A stretch of 64,000 nucleotides of DNA from JBAVEL01 sp049587715 (GTDB lineage: Bacteria; Bacteroidota; Ignavibacteria; UBA10030; UBA6906): contig JBAVEL010000120.1 of the NCBI GenBank assembly GCA_049587715.1, forward strand, positions 1-64,000, given 5' to 3'. A program made the translations under genes and the position numbers. This document shows positions 18,747 through 27,818 of the stretch, piece by piece. The notes beneath the pieces are model-generated. The model did no database searches and was not told the DNA's origin. It saw only the letters and a list, made by a program, of their open reading frames with translations. Each line of letters starts with the position of its first letter. The first letter of the stretch is position 1.

Positions 18747-21443
18747 ATGGCCGAGACTGCGGAAAGAAAGAAGAAGCTCTACAAGGTCGCGACGGAGCTC
18801 AACCTGTCGCACGAGACGCTTCTTGAGTTCCTCCGGAAGAAGGGACATGAGGTGAAGAGCCACATGTCCGCGGTGACGGACGACATGATCCGGGAGATCA
18901 TGGTCCATTTCAAGAAGGACAAGGACGTTGCCGAGAAGCATCACCGGAAGATCCAGGAGATCCGGGAGACGAAGCGGCGGGCCGAGCGGAAAGCCGAAGA
19001 GGCAGCCGCCGAGGCCCTGCTGCAGACAGCGCCCGCGGAGTCTCCCGCTCCCCCGAAACCCCGGGAGGAAGCGGTTCCGGCGGCTGCGCCCCCCCCGCCT
19101 GAGGAGGAGATCCTCCCCGAGGCCCCCGCCGCGCCGGAGGAGGCGGGGGAAGAGCCCCCCGAGGTTCCGGAGCCGACACCCTCCGAGGCGCCCGCCCCGG
19201 AGGAAGAACCGGCGGCTCCCCCTGCTCCGCACACGGAGGTCGTGGCACGTGCCACGCCCGCCGACAGGGAAGTGCTCTCCCCGCTCGAGAAGGAGCGGAG
19301 ATCAAAGATGGGGCTCACCATCAAGGGAAAGATGGAGCCCGAGCCGAAGCGCAAGCCTTCCAGAGCAGGAGAAAAGGCCGCCGTACCCGCCGCGGCGGTC
19401 CCGGGAGCCGAGACCGACGACGGACACCGGAAGAAGAAGAAGAAGCGCCGGGTGCGCGAGGAGCCGGCGCCGGCCAAGATCGGCGAAGCCGAAGATGTGG
19501 CCGCCAAAGGCAAGAAGAAGAAGACCCGCCGCAAGGAGGTCACCAAGGCGGAAGTGGACGATGCCATCCGGCGGACCTTTGCGGCCATGGATGAGACGGC
19601 GGCCAGCAGCCGTTCCGTGCTTCGGAAACGGAAGAAGCGCGAACGCGAGGAGGAGGAACAGCGGCAGCAGGAGACAGCCCAGCAGGAGGCGGGACGGCTC
19701 CGGGTCACGGAGTTTCTCTCGGTGAACGACCTGGCCAACCTGATGCGCGTGAACGTAGCCGATGTCATCAGGAAATGCCTGGACCTGGGCATTATGGTCT
19801 CCATCAACCAGCGGCTGGAGAAGGACACCATCACGTTGGTTGCGGACGAGTTCGGATACGAGATGAGTTTCAACACGGACGTGACGGAGGAGAACGTCCT
19901 CGAGGATGTCCAGGATTCCGCGGACACCCTGCAGCGGCGCCCGCCCGTGGTTACCATCATGGGCCACGTGGACCACGGGAAAACATCCCTGCTCGACTAT
20001 GTCCGGCGATCCAACGTCGTGGCGGGGGAAGCCGGAGGGATTACGCAGCACATCGGGGCCTACGAGGTGACCACCCCGGCAGGCACGAAGATCACCTTCC
20101 TGGATACGCCGGGTCACGAGGCCTTCACAGCGATGCGGGCACGGGGGGCATCGATCACCGATATTGTCGTGCTCGTGGTGGCCGCGGACGACAGCGTCAT
20201 GCCGCAGACACTGGAAGCCATAAGCCATGCGCAGGCGGCGGGTGTCCCTATCATCATCGCCATCAACAAGGTGGACAAGGCGGATGCAAACCCGGAGCGC
20301 ATCAAGCAGCAGCTCTCAGAGAAGAACGTGCTGACGGAGGAGTGGGGGGGAAAGTACCAGTGTGTGGAGCTTTCCGCCCGGACGGGGGTGAACGTGGACC
20401 TCCTGCTGGAGAAGATCGCCCTGGAGGCGGATCTGCTGGATCTGAAGGCCAGCCCGGATCGCCTGGCCCGGGGGACGATCCTGGAGGCCCAGCTGGACAA
20501 GGGAAGGGGGATCACGGCGACCGTTCTGGTGCAGAAGGGCACGCTGCGGGTGGGGGATCCGTTCATAGCCGGGATCTTCAGCGGCAAGGTCCGGTCCATG
20601 TTCGACGAGCGGGGAAACCGCGTGGAGCTGGCCGGTCCCTCCACCCCGGTGCAGCTGACGGGGTTGGACGGCTTCCCCCAGGCGGGCGATGTGTTCATTG
20701 CCACCGCCAACGACCGGGAGGCCAGGGAGATCAGCCTCAGGCGGCAGCAGTTGAAGCGCGAACAGGATTTCCGACAGATTCACCTGACGACGCTGGACGA
20801 TATCTCGCAGCAGATCAAGGAAGGCCAGGTGAGGGAGCTCGGGGTCATCGTCAAGGGAGACGTGGACGGATCCGTCGAAGCCCTTTCCGACTCCCTCATG
20901 AAGCTGGAACACAAGGAAGTGAAGCTGCGCGTCGTCCACAGCGGTGTGGGCACGATCTCCGAGTCGGATATCATGCTTGCGGCCGCTTCCGGGGCCGTCA
21001 TCATCGGTTTCCGGGTTCATCCCAATCTGAATGCGCGCCGCCTTGCGGAGAAGGAAAAGGTGGATATCCGGACGTATTCCATCATCTATGACGCCATCGG
21101 GGACGTGCACAAGGCCCTCGAGGGAATGCTGGCGCCGGAGAAGCGGGAGGAAGTCGTCGGCACGGTGGACGTGCGGCAGGTTTTCAAGGTCCCCCGGGTT
21201 GGGAACATTGCCGGTTGCATGGTGCAGGACGGCAGGATCGCGCGAAGCAGCCGGGTCCGGCTCCTGCGCGACGGAATCCAGGTGCACGAGGGCTCGCTGA
21301 GCTCCCTGAAGCGGTTCAAGGATGACGTGCGCGAGGTGGAAGCCGGTTTTGAGTGCGGCATCGGCCTGGAGGGATACAACGACATCAAGGTGGGAGACAC
21401 CATCGAGGCCTACCGGATCGTCGAGTTCAAACGGAAGCTGTAG
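18747..21443 (+). CDS. infB: Translation initiation factor IF-2
   Basis: 898-residue initiation GTPase. A first IF2N domain (about 5-55) is followed by a long Pro/Glu/Ala linker (about 90-170) and a Lys/Arg-rich stretch (about 190-310). A second IF2N domain is at about 312-370. The G domain has GHVDHGKTS at residues 406-414, DTPGHEAF and NKVDKAD. The beta-barrel domain II, domain III and the fMet-tRNA-binding C-terminal domain follow, ending GYNDIKVGDTIEAYRIVE. It is longer than the Bacillus protein because of the linker, as in many GC-rich bacteria. It follows nusA by 20 bases. Confidence 0.97.
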   Translation: MAETAERKKKLYKVATELNLSHETLLEFLRKKGHEVKSHMSAVTDDMIREIMVHFKKDKDVAEKHHRKIQEIRETKRRAERKAEEAAAEALLQTAPAESPAPPKPREEAVPAAAPPPPEEEILPEAPAAPEEAGEEPPEVPEPTPSEAPAPEEEPAAPPAPHTEVVARATPADREVLSPLEKERRSKMGLTIKGKMEPEPKRKPSRAGEKAAVPAAAVPGAETDDGHRKKKKKRRVREEPAPAKIGEAEDVAAKGKKKKTRRKEVTKAEVDDAIRRTFAAMDETAASSRSVLRKRKKREREEEEQRQQETAQQEAGRLRVTEFLSVNDLANLMRVNVADVIRKCLDLGIMVSINQRLEKDTITLVADEFGYEMSFNTDVTEENVLEDVQDSADTLQRRPPVVTIMGHVDHGKTSLLDYVRRSNVVAGEAGGITQHIGAYEVTTPAGTKITFLDTPGHEAFTAMRARGASITDIVVLVVAADDSVMPQTLEAISHAQAAGVPIIIAINKVDKADANPERIKQQLSEKNVLTEEWGGKYQCVELSARTGVNVDLLLEKIALEADLLDLKASPDRLARGTILEAQLDKGRGITATVLVQKGTLRVGDPFIAGIFSGKVRSMFDERGNRVELAGPSTPVQLTGLDGFPQAGDVFIATANDREAREISLRRQQLKREQDFRQIHLTTLDDISQQIKEGQVRELGVIVKGDVDGSVEALSDSLMKLEHKEVKLRVVHSGVGTISESDIMLAAASGAVIIGFRVHPNLNARRLAEKEKVDIRTYSIIYDAIGDVHKALEGMLAPEKREEVVGTVDVRQVFKVPRVGNIAGCMVQDGRIARSSRVRLLRDGIQVHEGSLSSLKRFKDDVREVEAGFECGIGLEGYNDIKVGDTIEAYRIVEFKRKL

Positions 21444-21451
21444 GGGGGCAG

Positions 21452-21817
21452 ATGTCCATCCGTACGGAACGAGTGGCGTCCCTGCTGAAGCAGGAAATCG
21501 GGAACATCCTCCTGCAGGAGTTTGCCGGGCCCGGGCTTGGTCTCATTACCGTGACCGACGTGAAGATGTCCGCCGACCTCAGGATTGCCCGGGTCTTTTT
21601 CAGCGTCCTGGGATCGCCGGAAACGGTGGAGAAGACCTGCGCACTGCTGGACCAGGAGAAGCAGCATCTCCGCGGGCGGCTGGCTGCGGCGGTGCGGCTG
21701 CGGTATGTGCCTTCCCTCCAGTTTCACCGGGATGATACGGGGGAGCGGGCCGAGCGGATTCACACCCTGATCCGGAAGATTCATGACGGAACAACCGATG
21801 ACGGCCCCGCTACCTGA
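21452..21817 (+). CDS. rbfA: 30S ribosome-binding factor RbfA
   Basis: 121 residues with the single KH-like fold of RbfA, which helps mature 16S rRNA. Typical pieces are RTERVASLLKQEIGNIL, ITVTDVKMSADLRIARVFFSV and LRYVPSLQFHRDD. The ATG at 21452 follows TAGGGGGG. It overlaps truB by 35 bases. Confidence 0.95.
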   Translation: MSIRTERVASLLKQEIGNILLQEFAGPGLGLITVTDVKMSADLRIARVFFSVLGSPETVEKTCALLDQEKQHLRGRLAAAVRLRYVPSLQFHRDDTGERAERIHTLIRKIHDGTTDDGPAT

Positions 21818-22508
21818 GACGGGCGGCCCGGGAGAGGTGCTGCTGGTGGACAAAGAGAAGGGGTGGACCTCGTTCGATGTTGTCAACCGGTTGCGAGGGG
21901 GTCTCTCCCTCCGGAAGGCGGGACATGCCGGGACGCTGGACCCCATGGCCACAGGCCTGCTGATCGTGTGCACCGAACGGAGGACACGGGAGGTGGAGCA
22001 ATACATGGGGCTGGAGAAGGAGTACGAGGTTACGATGGTCCTGGGAGGCCGCACGGCCAGCTTCGACGCGGAGACGCCGGTCGTGGAAGAGCGGCCCACG
22101 GAGGGCATCACCCGGGCCGTGGTGGAGTCGGCGCTGGGGGGCATGACGGGGCGGCAGTTGCAGACCCCGCCGATGTGGTCGGCTCTCAAGGTGCGGGGGA
22201 AGCCGCTGTATGCATATGCACGGAAGGGGGAGGAGGTGCAGCGGCGGCCCCGGGAGGTATTCGTGCGGTCCATCGACCTCCGCTCGGTGGAGATGCCGAG
22301 GGTCTCCTTCGCCGTGGTCTGCTCGAAGGGCACCTACATCCGGTCGCTCGTGGACGACGTGGGGAGGGCTCTGGGCTGCGGTGCCTACGTGGCTGAGCTC
22401 CGGCGCACACGGATAGGGCCGTTTCGCGTGGCGGATGCTCTTCCCGTGGCGGAGATCGTGAGGAAGGGGGTCGGGAGGGAGGCCGGTGCGCATCGCCCGA
22501 TCGCCTGA
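21783..22508 (+). CDS. truB: tRNA pseudouridine-55 synthase TruB
   Basis: 241 residues. TruB makes pseudouridine 55 in the T loop of tRNAs. The catalytic Asp is Asp53 in GHAGTLDPMATGLL. LLVDKEKGWTSFDVVN, PPMWSALKVRGKPLYAYAR and GTYIRSLVDDVGRAL complete the family pattern. Two starts are possible, ATG 21783 and ATG 21798, both inside the end of rbfA. The end overlaps ribF by 23 bases. Confidence 0.95.
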   Translation: MTEQPMTAPLPETGGPGEVLLVDKEKGWTSFDVVNRLRGGLSLRKAGHAGTLDPMATGLLIVCTERRTREVEQYMGLEKEYEVTMVLGGRTASFDAETPVVEERPTEGITRAVVESALGGMTGRQLQTPPMWSALKVRGKPLYAYARKGEEVQRRPREVFVRSIDLRSVEMPRVSFAVVCSKGTYIRSLVDDVGRALGCGAYVAELRRTRIGPFRVADALPVAEIVRKGVGREAGAHRPIA

Positions 22509-23448
22509 GGAGGCGGGGAAGGAGCCGAATTCCGTGGTGACGGTCGGCTCCTTCGACGGGGTCCACGAGGCCCACCGGGTGGTGTTACACATGCTGGTGC
22601 GCCGGGCCAGGGAGCGCGGGGGAAGGAGCGTGGTGATCACCTTCGAACCGCCCCCGAAGACCCTGCTGGGACCGGGAGCGGGGAAGGCGGAGGTGTTGAC
22701 CACCCTCGATGAGCGGTCGGCCCTGATCGGGGCCTGCGGCGTGGACCTTCTTCTGGTTCTTCCGTTCACCCGGGAATTCGCCGGACGGACTGCAGCGGAG
22801 TTCTATGAGGGCCTGGTGGCGCCGGGCGTGGGTGTGGCGGAGGTGGTCGTGGGACACGGCCATACCTTCGGGAGGAACCGGGAAGGAAGGGGCGAGGAAC
22901 TCCGCGCCCTGGGGAGCCGGCTCGGCTTCCGGGTGCGGGAACTGGGCCCGGTCACGGACGATGGACGGACCATCAGCAGTACCCTGATCCGGGATCTTCT
23001 GGCCCGGGGGTCGGTGGAGGAAGCTGCGCGCCTCCTGGGCTATCCGTACTCCCTGGCCTCCCGCGTCGTTGCAGGCGACGGGAGGGGACGGACACTGGGA
23101 TTCCCGACGGCAAACCTCGAGCCGGCCGCAGAGCGCAAGGTGGTTCCGGCCGACGGAGTCTATCTGGTGGATGCCCCCGGTACGGGTCCGGGAATGCTGA
23201 ACCTCGGCCTGCGGCCGACGGTGACCCCGGGAACCCGCCGGACCATGGAGGCGCACTTCTTCGGCTTCCAGGGGAACCTGTACGGGAGGGAACTCCGGGT
23301 CTCGTTCCTGCAGCGGCTGCGCGATGAGAAGCGCTTCGACACGGCGGAGGAGCTGCGGGCGCAATTGCATGCAGACAGGGACCGGGCGCTCTCCCTGATG
23401 GCCCGGATCCGACCGCACGAGACGCAACGAAACGATACGGACACCTGA
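22486..23448 (+). CDS. ribF: Bifunctional riboflavin kinase / FAD synthetase
   Basis: 320 residues. The N-terminal adenylyltransferase (about 1-180) has VTVGSFDGVHEAH, VITFEPPP, VVGHGHTFGRNREG and ISSTLIRDLL. The C-terminal flavokinase (about 185-305) has GRGRTLGFPTANL, GVYLV and the catalytic Glu region MEAHFFGF. It converts riboflavin to FMN and FAD. It starts at GTG 22486 inside truB, a common neighbour of rpsO. Confidence 0.94.
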   Translation: MRIARSPEEAGKEPNSVVTVGSFDGVHEAHRVVLHMLVRRARERGGRSVVITFEPPPKTLLGPGAGKAEVLTTLDERSALIGACGVDLLLVLPFTREFAGRTAAEFYEGLVAPGVGVAEVVVGHGHTFGRNREGRGEELRALGSRLGFRVRELGPVTDDGRTISSTLIRDLLARGSVEEAARLLGYPYSLASRVVAGDGRGRTLGFPTANLEPAAERKVVPADGVYLVDAPGTGPGMLNLGLRPTVTPGTRRTMEAHFFGFQGNLYGRELRVSFLQRLRDEKRFDTAEELRAQLHADRDRALSLMARIRPHETQRNDTDT

Positions 23449-23460
23449 AAGGAGCAATGC

Positions 23461-23730
23461 ATGGGACTCACGAAGGAAACCAAGGCGGAGGTCATCAGGA
23501 AATTCGGTTCTTCTCCGCTCGACACGGGCACACCGGAGGTGCAGATCGCTCTGCTCACCCTGCGCATCAACGAACTGGCGCCGCATTTTGAGAAGCATGC
23601 GAAGGACCATCACTCGCGCGTCGGTCTTCTCAAGATGGTGGGCAAGCGGCGCCGCCTCCTGGACTACCTGATGGAGAAGAACGTTGAACGATACAGGAAG
23701 ATCATAGCCGATCTTCAGTTGCGCAAATAA
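23461..23730 (+). CDS. rpsO: 30S ribosomal protein S15
   Basis: 89 residues, exactly the usual length. Four-helix protein that binds the central domain of 16S rRNA. It has FGSSPLDTGTPEVQIALLT, the HHSRVGLLKMVGKRRRLLDY rRNA-binding part and ERYRKIIADL. AAAGGAGC precedes the ATG. The gene is followed by pnp, the near-universal order. Confidence 0.97.
   Translation: MGLTKETKAEVIRKFGSSPLDTGTPEVQIALLTLRINELAPHFEKHAKDHHSRVGLLKMVGKRRRLLDYLMEKNVERYRKIIADLQLRK
23697..23716 (+). other. Perfect hairpin at the rpsO-pnp junction
   Basis: GAAGATC (23697-23703), loop ATAGCC, GATCTTC (23710-23716): 7 bp, no mismatch, in the last codons of rpsO. In E. coli, structured RNA between rpsO and pnp is the target of RNase-dependent autoregulation of polynucleotide phosphorylase; a similar role here is inference. 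Confidence 0.4.
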
Positions 23731-23760
23731 TCCCGAATCACAGAAAGCGACCTCAACAGC

Positions 23761-25962
23761 ATGAACGTCACACGCAGCATTGACATCGGGGGCAAACCCT
23801 TCTCGATAGAGACGGGTCGCTTCGCCCGGCAGGCAGACGGTTCCGTGATGGCTCGTCACGGCGACACCATGGTTCTTGCGGCCGTGGTGGCCGCCCGGGA
23901 GGAAAGAGAGGGTCTGGATTACTTTCCTCTGCAGGTGGAGTACAGAGAGAAGGCGGCATCCGCGGGAAAGATCCCGGGAGGGTTCTTCAAGCGGGAGGCG
24001 AGGCCGTCGGAGAAGGAAGTGCTCTCCGCGCGCCTCATCGATCGGCCCATCCGTCCCCTGTTTCCCGACCGGTTCCGGTGCGAGACACAGGTGATCGTGA
24101 CCGTATACTCCTCCGACCAGGAGCACGACGGGGATGTCATCGGGGCGGTGGCGGCTTCTGCCGCACTCATGATTTCCGACATCCCGTTTGCGGGTCCGGT
24201 CGGAGAGGTGCGGATCGGCCGCGTGGACGGACGCTTTCTGGTGAATCCCACGTTCACCGAGCTGCAGAAGAGCGACATGGACATCACGGTGGCCGGAACC
24301 CAGGATTCCATCGTCATGGTGGAGGGGGAGGCGCGCGAGATCAGCGAAGCGGATCTTCTGGAGGCACTTGCCTTCGCGCATGCCTCCATCAAGGAAATCT
24401 GCGCGCTTCAGATGGATTTGGCCCGCGAGGTGGGACGCGCAAAGCGCCTGACAGTGGAGCCGCCTGAGCTGCCGGAGCTGCGGCAGGCGGTCCGCGAAGC
24501 TGTCGGGAACCGGGTCCGGGATCTGGCCTACACGCCGATGAAGAAGGAGGAGCGGGCCCGGGAGACGGCCGCACTCGGGGAGAGCGTCGTACAGGCGACA
24601 CTGGATCGCTTCCCGGACCATGGGGATCAGATTCGCGATATTCTGCACGACATGGAGTACGAGGCAATGCGCGCCATGATCCTCTCCGACGGAAAACGGC
24701 TGGACGGGCGTGGCCTCGCGGATGTGCGCGACATACACATTGAAGTGGGCCTTCTGCCCCGGACGCACGGTTCAGCGCTCTTCCAGCGGGGTGAAACCCA
24801 GAGTCTGACGACCCTGACCCTGGGCACCAAGATGGACGAGCAGATCATCGACGGGCTTCTTCCCGTAGACACGAAGCGGTTCATGCTGCACTACAACTTT
24901 CCCCCGTTCTCCGTGGGGGAGGTGGGACGCCTCGGGAGCGTGGGAAGGAGGGAAATCGGACACGGGAATCTGGCCGAACGCGCGTTGAAGAACCTGATGC
25001 CCGAAGCGCACGCATTTCCGTACACCGTCCGGATCGTCTCCGACATCCTGGAATCGAACGGGTCCTCGTCCATGGCGACGGTATGCGCCGCCTCCCTGGC
25101 CCTTTTTGACGGAGGGGCCCCGCTGCAGAGGCCTGTGGCGGGGATCGCGATGGGCCTGGTGAAAGAGGGGGAGCGGCTGGCCATCCTGACGGATATCCTC
25201 GGAAATGAGGATCATCTCGGGGACATGGACTTCAAAGTCGCGGGAACCCGCGACGGTGTCACGGCGCTGCAGATGGACATCAAGATCAGGGGGATCTCCC
25301 TGGAGATCATGAGAGACGCCCTGGAGCAGGCGCGTCGGGGCCGGATGCACATCCTGGACCGCATGGAAGCCGCCCTGCCGGCCACCCGCGCCGACCTCTC
25401 CCCGTTTGCTCCGCGGCTGACCACCCTTCAGGTCCCCGTGGACATGATCGGAGCGGTGATCGGGCCGGGCGGAAAGATGATCCGTCAGATCGTAAAGGAC
25501 AGCGGGGCGGAAGTGAATATCGAGGACGACGGAACGGTGGTCGTGGCCGCGACCTCGCAGGAATCGGCCGACAAGGCGATTCTGGCCATCCGGAAGATCA
25601 CGGAGCTTCCGGAACTGGGGAAGGTGTACTCGGCGACCGTGAAGAAGATCATGGACTTCGGCGTGTTCGTGGAATTCCTTCCGGGGAAGGAGGGGCTGGT
25701 CCACATCTCCCAGCTCGACACGCAGCGCGTCAACAAAGTCAGCGATGTCGTCAAGATGGGCGACGTGTTCGACGTCAAGATCATCGACAAGGACGATCAG
25801 GGGCGGTGGAAACTCAGCCGGAGGGCCCTCCTGGCGGGCGAGGAAGGTCCGCCCCAGGGTGCCCGGAGGCACGCGGAGGAGAAGAGGAACCCGGGCGACA
25901 AGCGCCCGGGCGACGAGAAGCGGCATCAACGGCCCCCGCACGGGGAGCCCCGCGGGGGTTAG
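23761..25962 (+). CDS. pnp: Polyribonucleotide nucleotidyltransferase (PNPase)
   Basis: 733-residue 3'-5' phosphorolytic exoribonuclease. The first RNase PH core is about 1-215, the alpha domain about 240-310, and the catalytic second core about 315-545 with EDHLGDMDFKVAGT (two metal/catalytic Asp). KH follows at about 550-610 with GAVIGPGGKMIRQI, then S1 at about 620-690 with MDFGVFVEFLPGKEGLVHIS. A short charged tail rich in Arg, Lys and Gly ends the protein. The stop overlaps the stop of convergent bshC by 4 bases, and a GC hairpin (25933-25958, CCCCCGC with GCGGGGG) lies in the last codons. Confidence 0.97.
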   Translation: MNVTRSIDIGGKPFSIETGRFARQADGSVMARHGDTMVLAAVVAAREEREGLDYFPLQVEYREKAASAGKIPGGFFKREARPSEKEVLSARLIDRPIRPLFPDRFRCETQVIVTVYSSDQEHDGDVIGAVAASAALMISDIPFAGPVGEVRIGRVDGRFLVNPTFTELQKSDMDITVAGTQDSIVMVEGEAREISEADLLEALAFAHASIKEICALQMDLAREVGRAKRLTVEPPELPELRQAVREAVGNRVRDLAYTPMKKEERARETAALGESVVQATLDRFPDHGDQIRDILHDMEYEAMRAMILSDGKRLDGRGLADVRDIHIEVGLLPRTHGSALFQRGETQSLTTLTLGTKMDEQIIDGLLPVDTKRFMLHYNFPPFSVGEVGRLGSVGRREIGHGNLAERALKNLMPEAHAFPYTVRIVSDILESNGSSSMATVCAASLALFDGGAPLQRPVAGIAMGLVKEGERLAILTDILGNEDHLGDMDFKVAGTRDGVTALQMDIKIRGISLEIMRDALEQARRGRMHILDRMEAALPATRADLSPFAPRLTTLQVPVDMIGAVIGPGGKMIRQIVKDSGAEVNIEDDGTVVVAATSQESADKAILAIRKITELPELGKVYSATVKKIMDFGVFVEFLPGKEGLVHISQLDTQRVNKVSDVVKMGDVFDVKIIDKDDQGRWKLSRRALLAGEEGPPQGARRHAEEKRNPGDKRPGDEKRHQRPPHGEPRGG

Positions 25963-27590
25963 AGGGTCAGGATATGGTGCTTGTGTGCTGAGATGTCCGC
26001 CTCACCCATGAGCCACTGGATGAGGTCGGGGCCGTACTTGTTGAGGTAGAAGACGGGGTTGATGGCGCGTTCCTGAAGCACCCCTCCGGGGAGGAAAGCC
26101 CCCAGAGCTCTTTCGACCTGGCGGAGGGCGGTTTCATGGCGGCGCTTCTGGGCCGTATGTACCTTCTCGCGCAGGACCCCGAGGCTGATATCAAACTTGG
26201 CGCGCACGCCGTCCAGCGTACCCAGGAGCGTCGGGTCCACCTCGCCGATGCCGAAGCGCATCTCCCCCAGGACCGAGTGAACGGACCGCGTGGCTTCTCC
26301 AAAGAGGGCTTCCACGTCGACATCCTGCACCGCTTCCAGAACCTTCGCCCGCACCGCATCCGCACCATCGAAGAGGGCCGCGAGGGGAAGCTGGTACTTC
26401 TCCGCCATGCGCCTCACCCGCTCCTCCACCAGTGTTGCGGTCATGCGCGGAAACAGGACGGGGGGGGCCACGCCGAATTCCTCATACACAGGAAGAAGCT
26501 GGGCGTGGTAGGCGATTTCCGACGGGCCTGCAACATAGGCGATCGTGGGGAAGAGCGTGTCCTGGAGCAGCGGCCGGAGCACGACATTGGGACTGAACAC
26601 CTCGGGTGTCTCCCGCACCATCCGCAGCAGCTCCTCCCGGGGGATGAAATGCCTGGTGCCCCTCAGGCTGAAATCATGCTCCCGCGGTTCGATGGGGTAC
26701 CTCCCTCCCTTGTGGAAGAGGAAGAGATTCAGGGGGCGGGGCTTCACCTGTGCATGGTAGGATTGCTCCAGCTCCGCGCTCCGGGCTATCACCAGCTGGG
26801 AGGTTCTGGGATAGCCGGTTATCTCCGCCTCCAGCAGCGGTGAGGCAAGGGCCTTCAAGGCCGGATCGTTGGGAGAGGCGCAGACCAGGCCGTACCGGCC
26901 GAAGAGCCGGCCCATCCAGAGGGCGAAGGCACGGCTGAACGTGACCCCTTCCCGGTAGCAGGAACGAAGCCCCTCCAGGAGTCCCGCCGTGAACTCGGTG
27001 GCGGGCAGGATCTTTTCCAACTCCGCGTAGACGGCCGCGAGCTCCGATCCGAAGCGGATCTCTCCGACGGGGCCGTTTCGCTCGCCCGGAGATCCCTCTC
27101 CCCCGTAGCGGATGGTCGCCACATCCCCCTCCGGCCCGGGGAGCTGGAGCGCACGCACTTCGTCGTAATCATGGTCCTCCCCTTCCAGCCAGAACACAGG
27201 AACGAAGTCGCAGGCGGGATACCTGACCTTCAACTGTTCCGCCAGCTTGATGGCGGTGATGGTCTTGTAGATCGTGTACAGGGGGCCGCCGAACAGGCCC
27301 ACCTGCTGGCCCGTGACGACCGCAAAGGTGGTCGGCTGCTCCAGCAGGTCCAGGGATGCTCCCGGCTCCGCTCCAGAGCCCTCATTCTGCCTCCGCAGCG
27401 CCGCTACGAGCCGGGGCCGCCGGTAGTCCCGCTCGCGCAGGGTCTCCAGAAGCCGGTCAAACGACCGGGGGTCTCTGAAATCCCACGCGTAGAAGTTCCG
27501 GACGGCATTGAAGTCGTAGAGATAGTCGCAGAAGAGCGCGGAGAAGCCGCCCAGGGACGGGGGTATGCTCCTCAGATCTATCCATTCCAT
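25959..27590 (-). CDS. bshC: Putative cysteine ligase BshC (bacillithiol synthesis)
   Basis: 543 residues, matching the family. BshC is thought to add cysteine to glucosaminyl malate in the last step of bacillithiol synthesis. Family marks are VVTGQQVGLFGGPLYTIYK, DFVPVFWLEGEDHDYDEV, QDTLFPTIAYVAGPSEIAYH and a C-terminal coiled-coil rich segment ending NPVFYLNKYGPDLIQWLM. The ATG at 27590 gives the family N terminus; a longer frame would start upstream of the predicted transcription start. No Shine-Dalgarno is visible. BshA and BshB are not in the window. Confidence 0.9.
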   Translation of the reverse strand: MEWIDLRSIPPSLGGFSALFCDYLYDFNAVRNFYAWDFRDPRSFDRLLETLRERDYRRPRLVAALRRQNEGSGAEPGASLDLLEQPTTFAVVTGQQVGLFGGPLYTIYKTITAIKLAEQLKVRYPACDFVPVFWLEGEDHDYDEVRALQLPGPEGDVATIRYGGEGSPGERNGPVGEIRFGSELAAVYAELEKILPATEFTAGLLEGLRSCYREGVTFSRAFALWMGRLFGRYGLVCASPNDPALKALASPLLEAEITGYPRTSQLVIARSAELEQSYHAQVKPRPLNLFLFHKGGRYPIEPREHDFSLRGTRHFIPREELLRMVRETPEVFSPNVVLRPLLQDTLFPTIAYVAGPSEIAYHAQLLPVYEEFGVAPPVLFPRMTATLVEERVRRMAEKYQLPLAALFDGADAVRAKVLEAVQDVDVEALFGEATRSVHSVLGEMRFGIGEVDPTLLGTLDGVRAKFDISLGVLREKVHTAQKRRHETALRQVERALGAFLPGGVLQERAINPVFYLNKYGPDLIQWLMGEADISAHKHHILTL

Positions 27591-27654
27591 GGGGTGCGCG
27601 TGGGAATGAGTCCTTTGTTCGTCCGGAAGCGGATCTTCTCCGGCTGGTGGGGGA

Positions 27655-27683
27655 AATATAGCAGAATGAGCGAGGACAAGCAA
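27655..27683 (-). promoter_or_regulatory. Predicted promoter of bshC
   Basis: Minus strand: TTGCTT (27683-27678), 17-base spacer, TATATT (27660-27655). The predicted start near 27648 gives a leader of about 58 bases that can form a small hairpin around GAAG-ATCCG-CTTC. Confidence 0.65.
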
Positions 27684-27818
27684 CCGTGCATTGCGTCTGC
27701 CGGGGCATTTCTCCAGGTTCGACGTATGGAAGCGGCCGCGCGCAAGGACGCTCCGCCACCCTCCGGGTCCCGCGGCCGGGACTCCCTGAAAGGGGCGCCC
27801 GGCCCGGGGAGGGGATCT

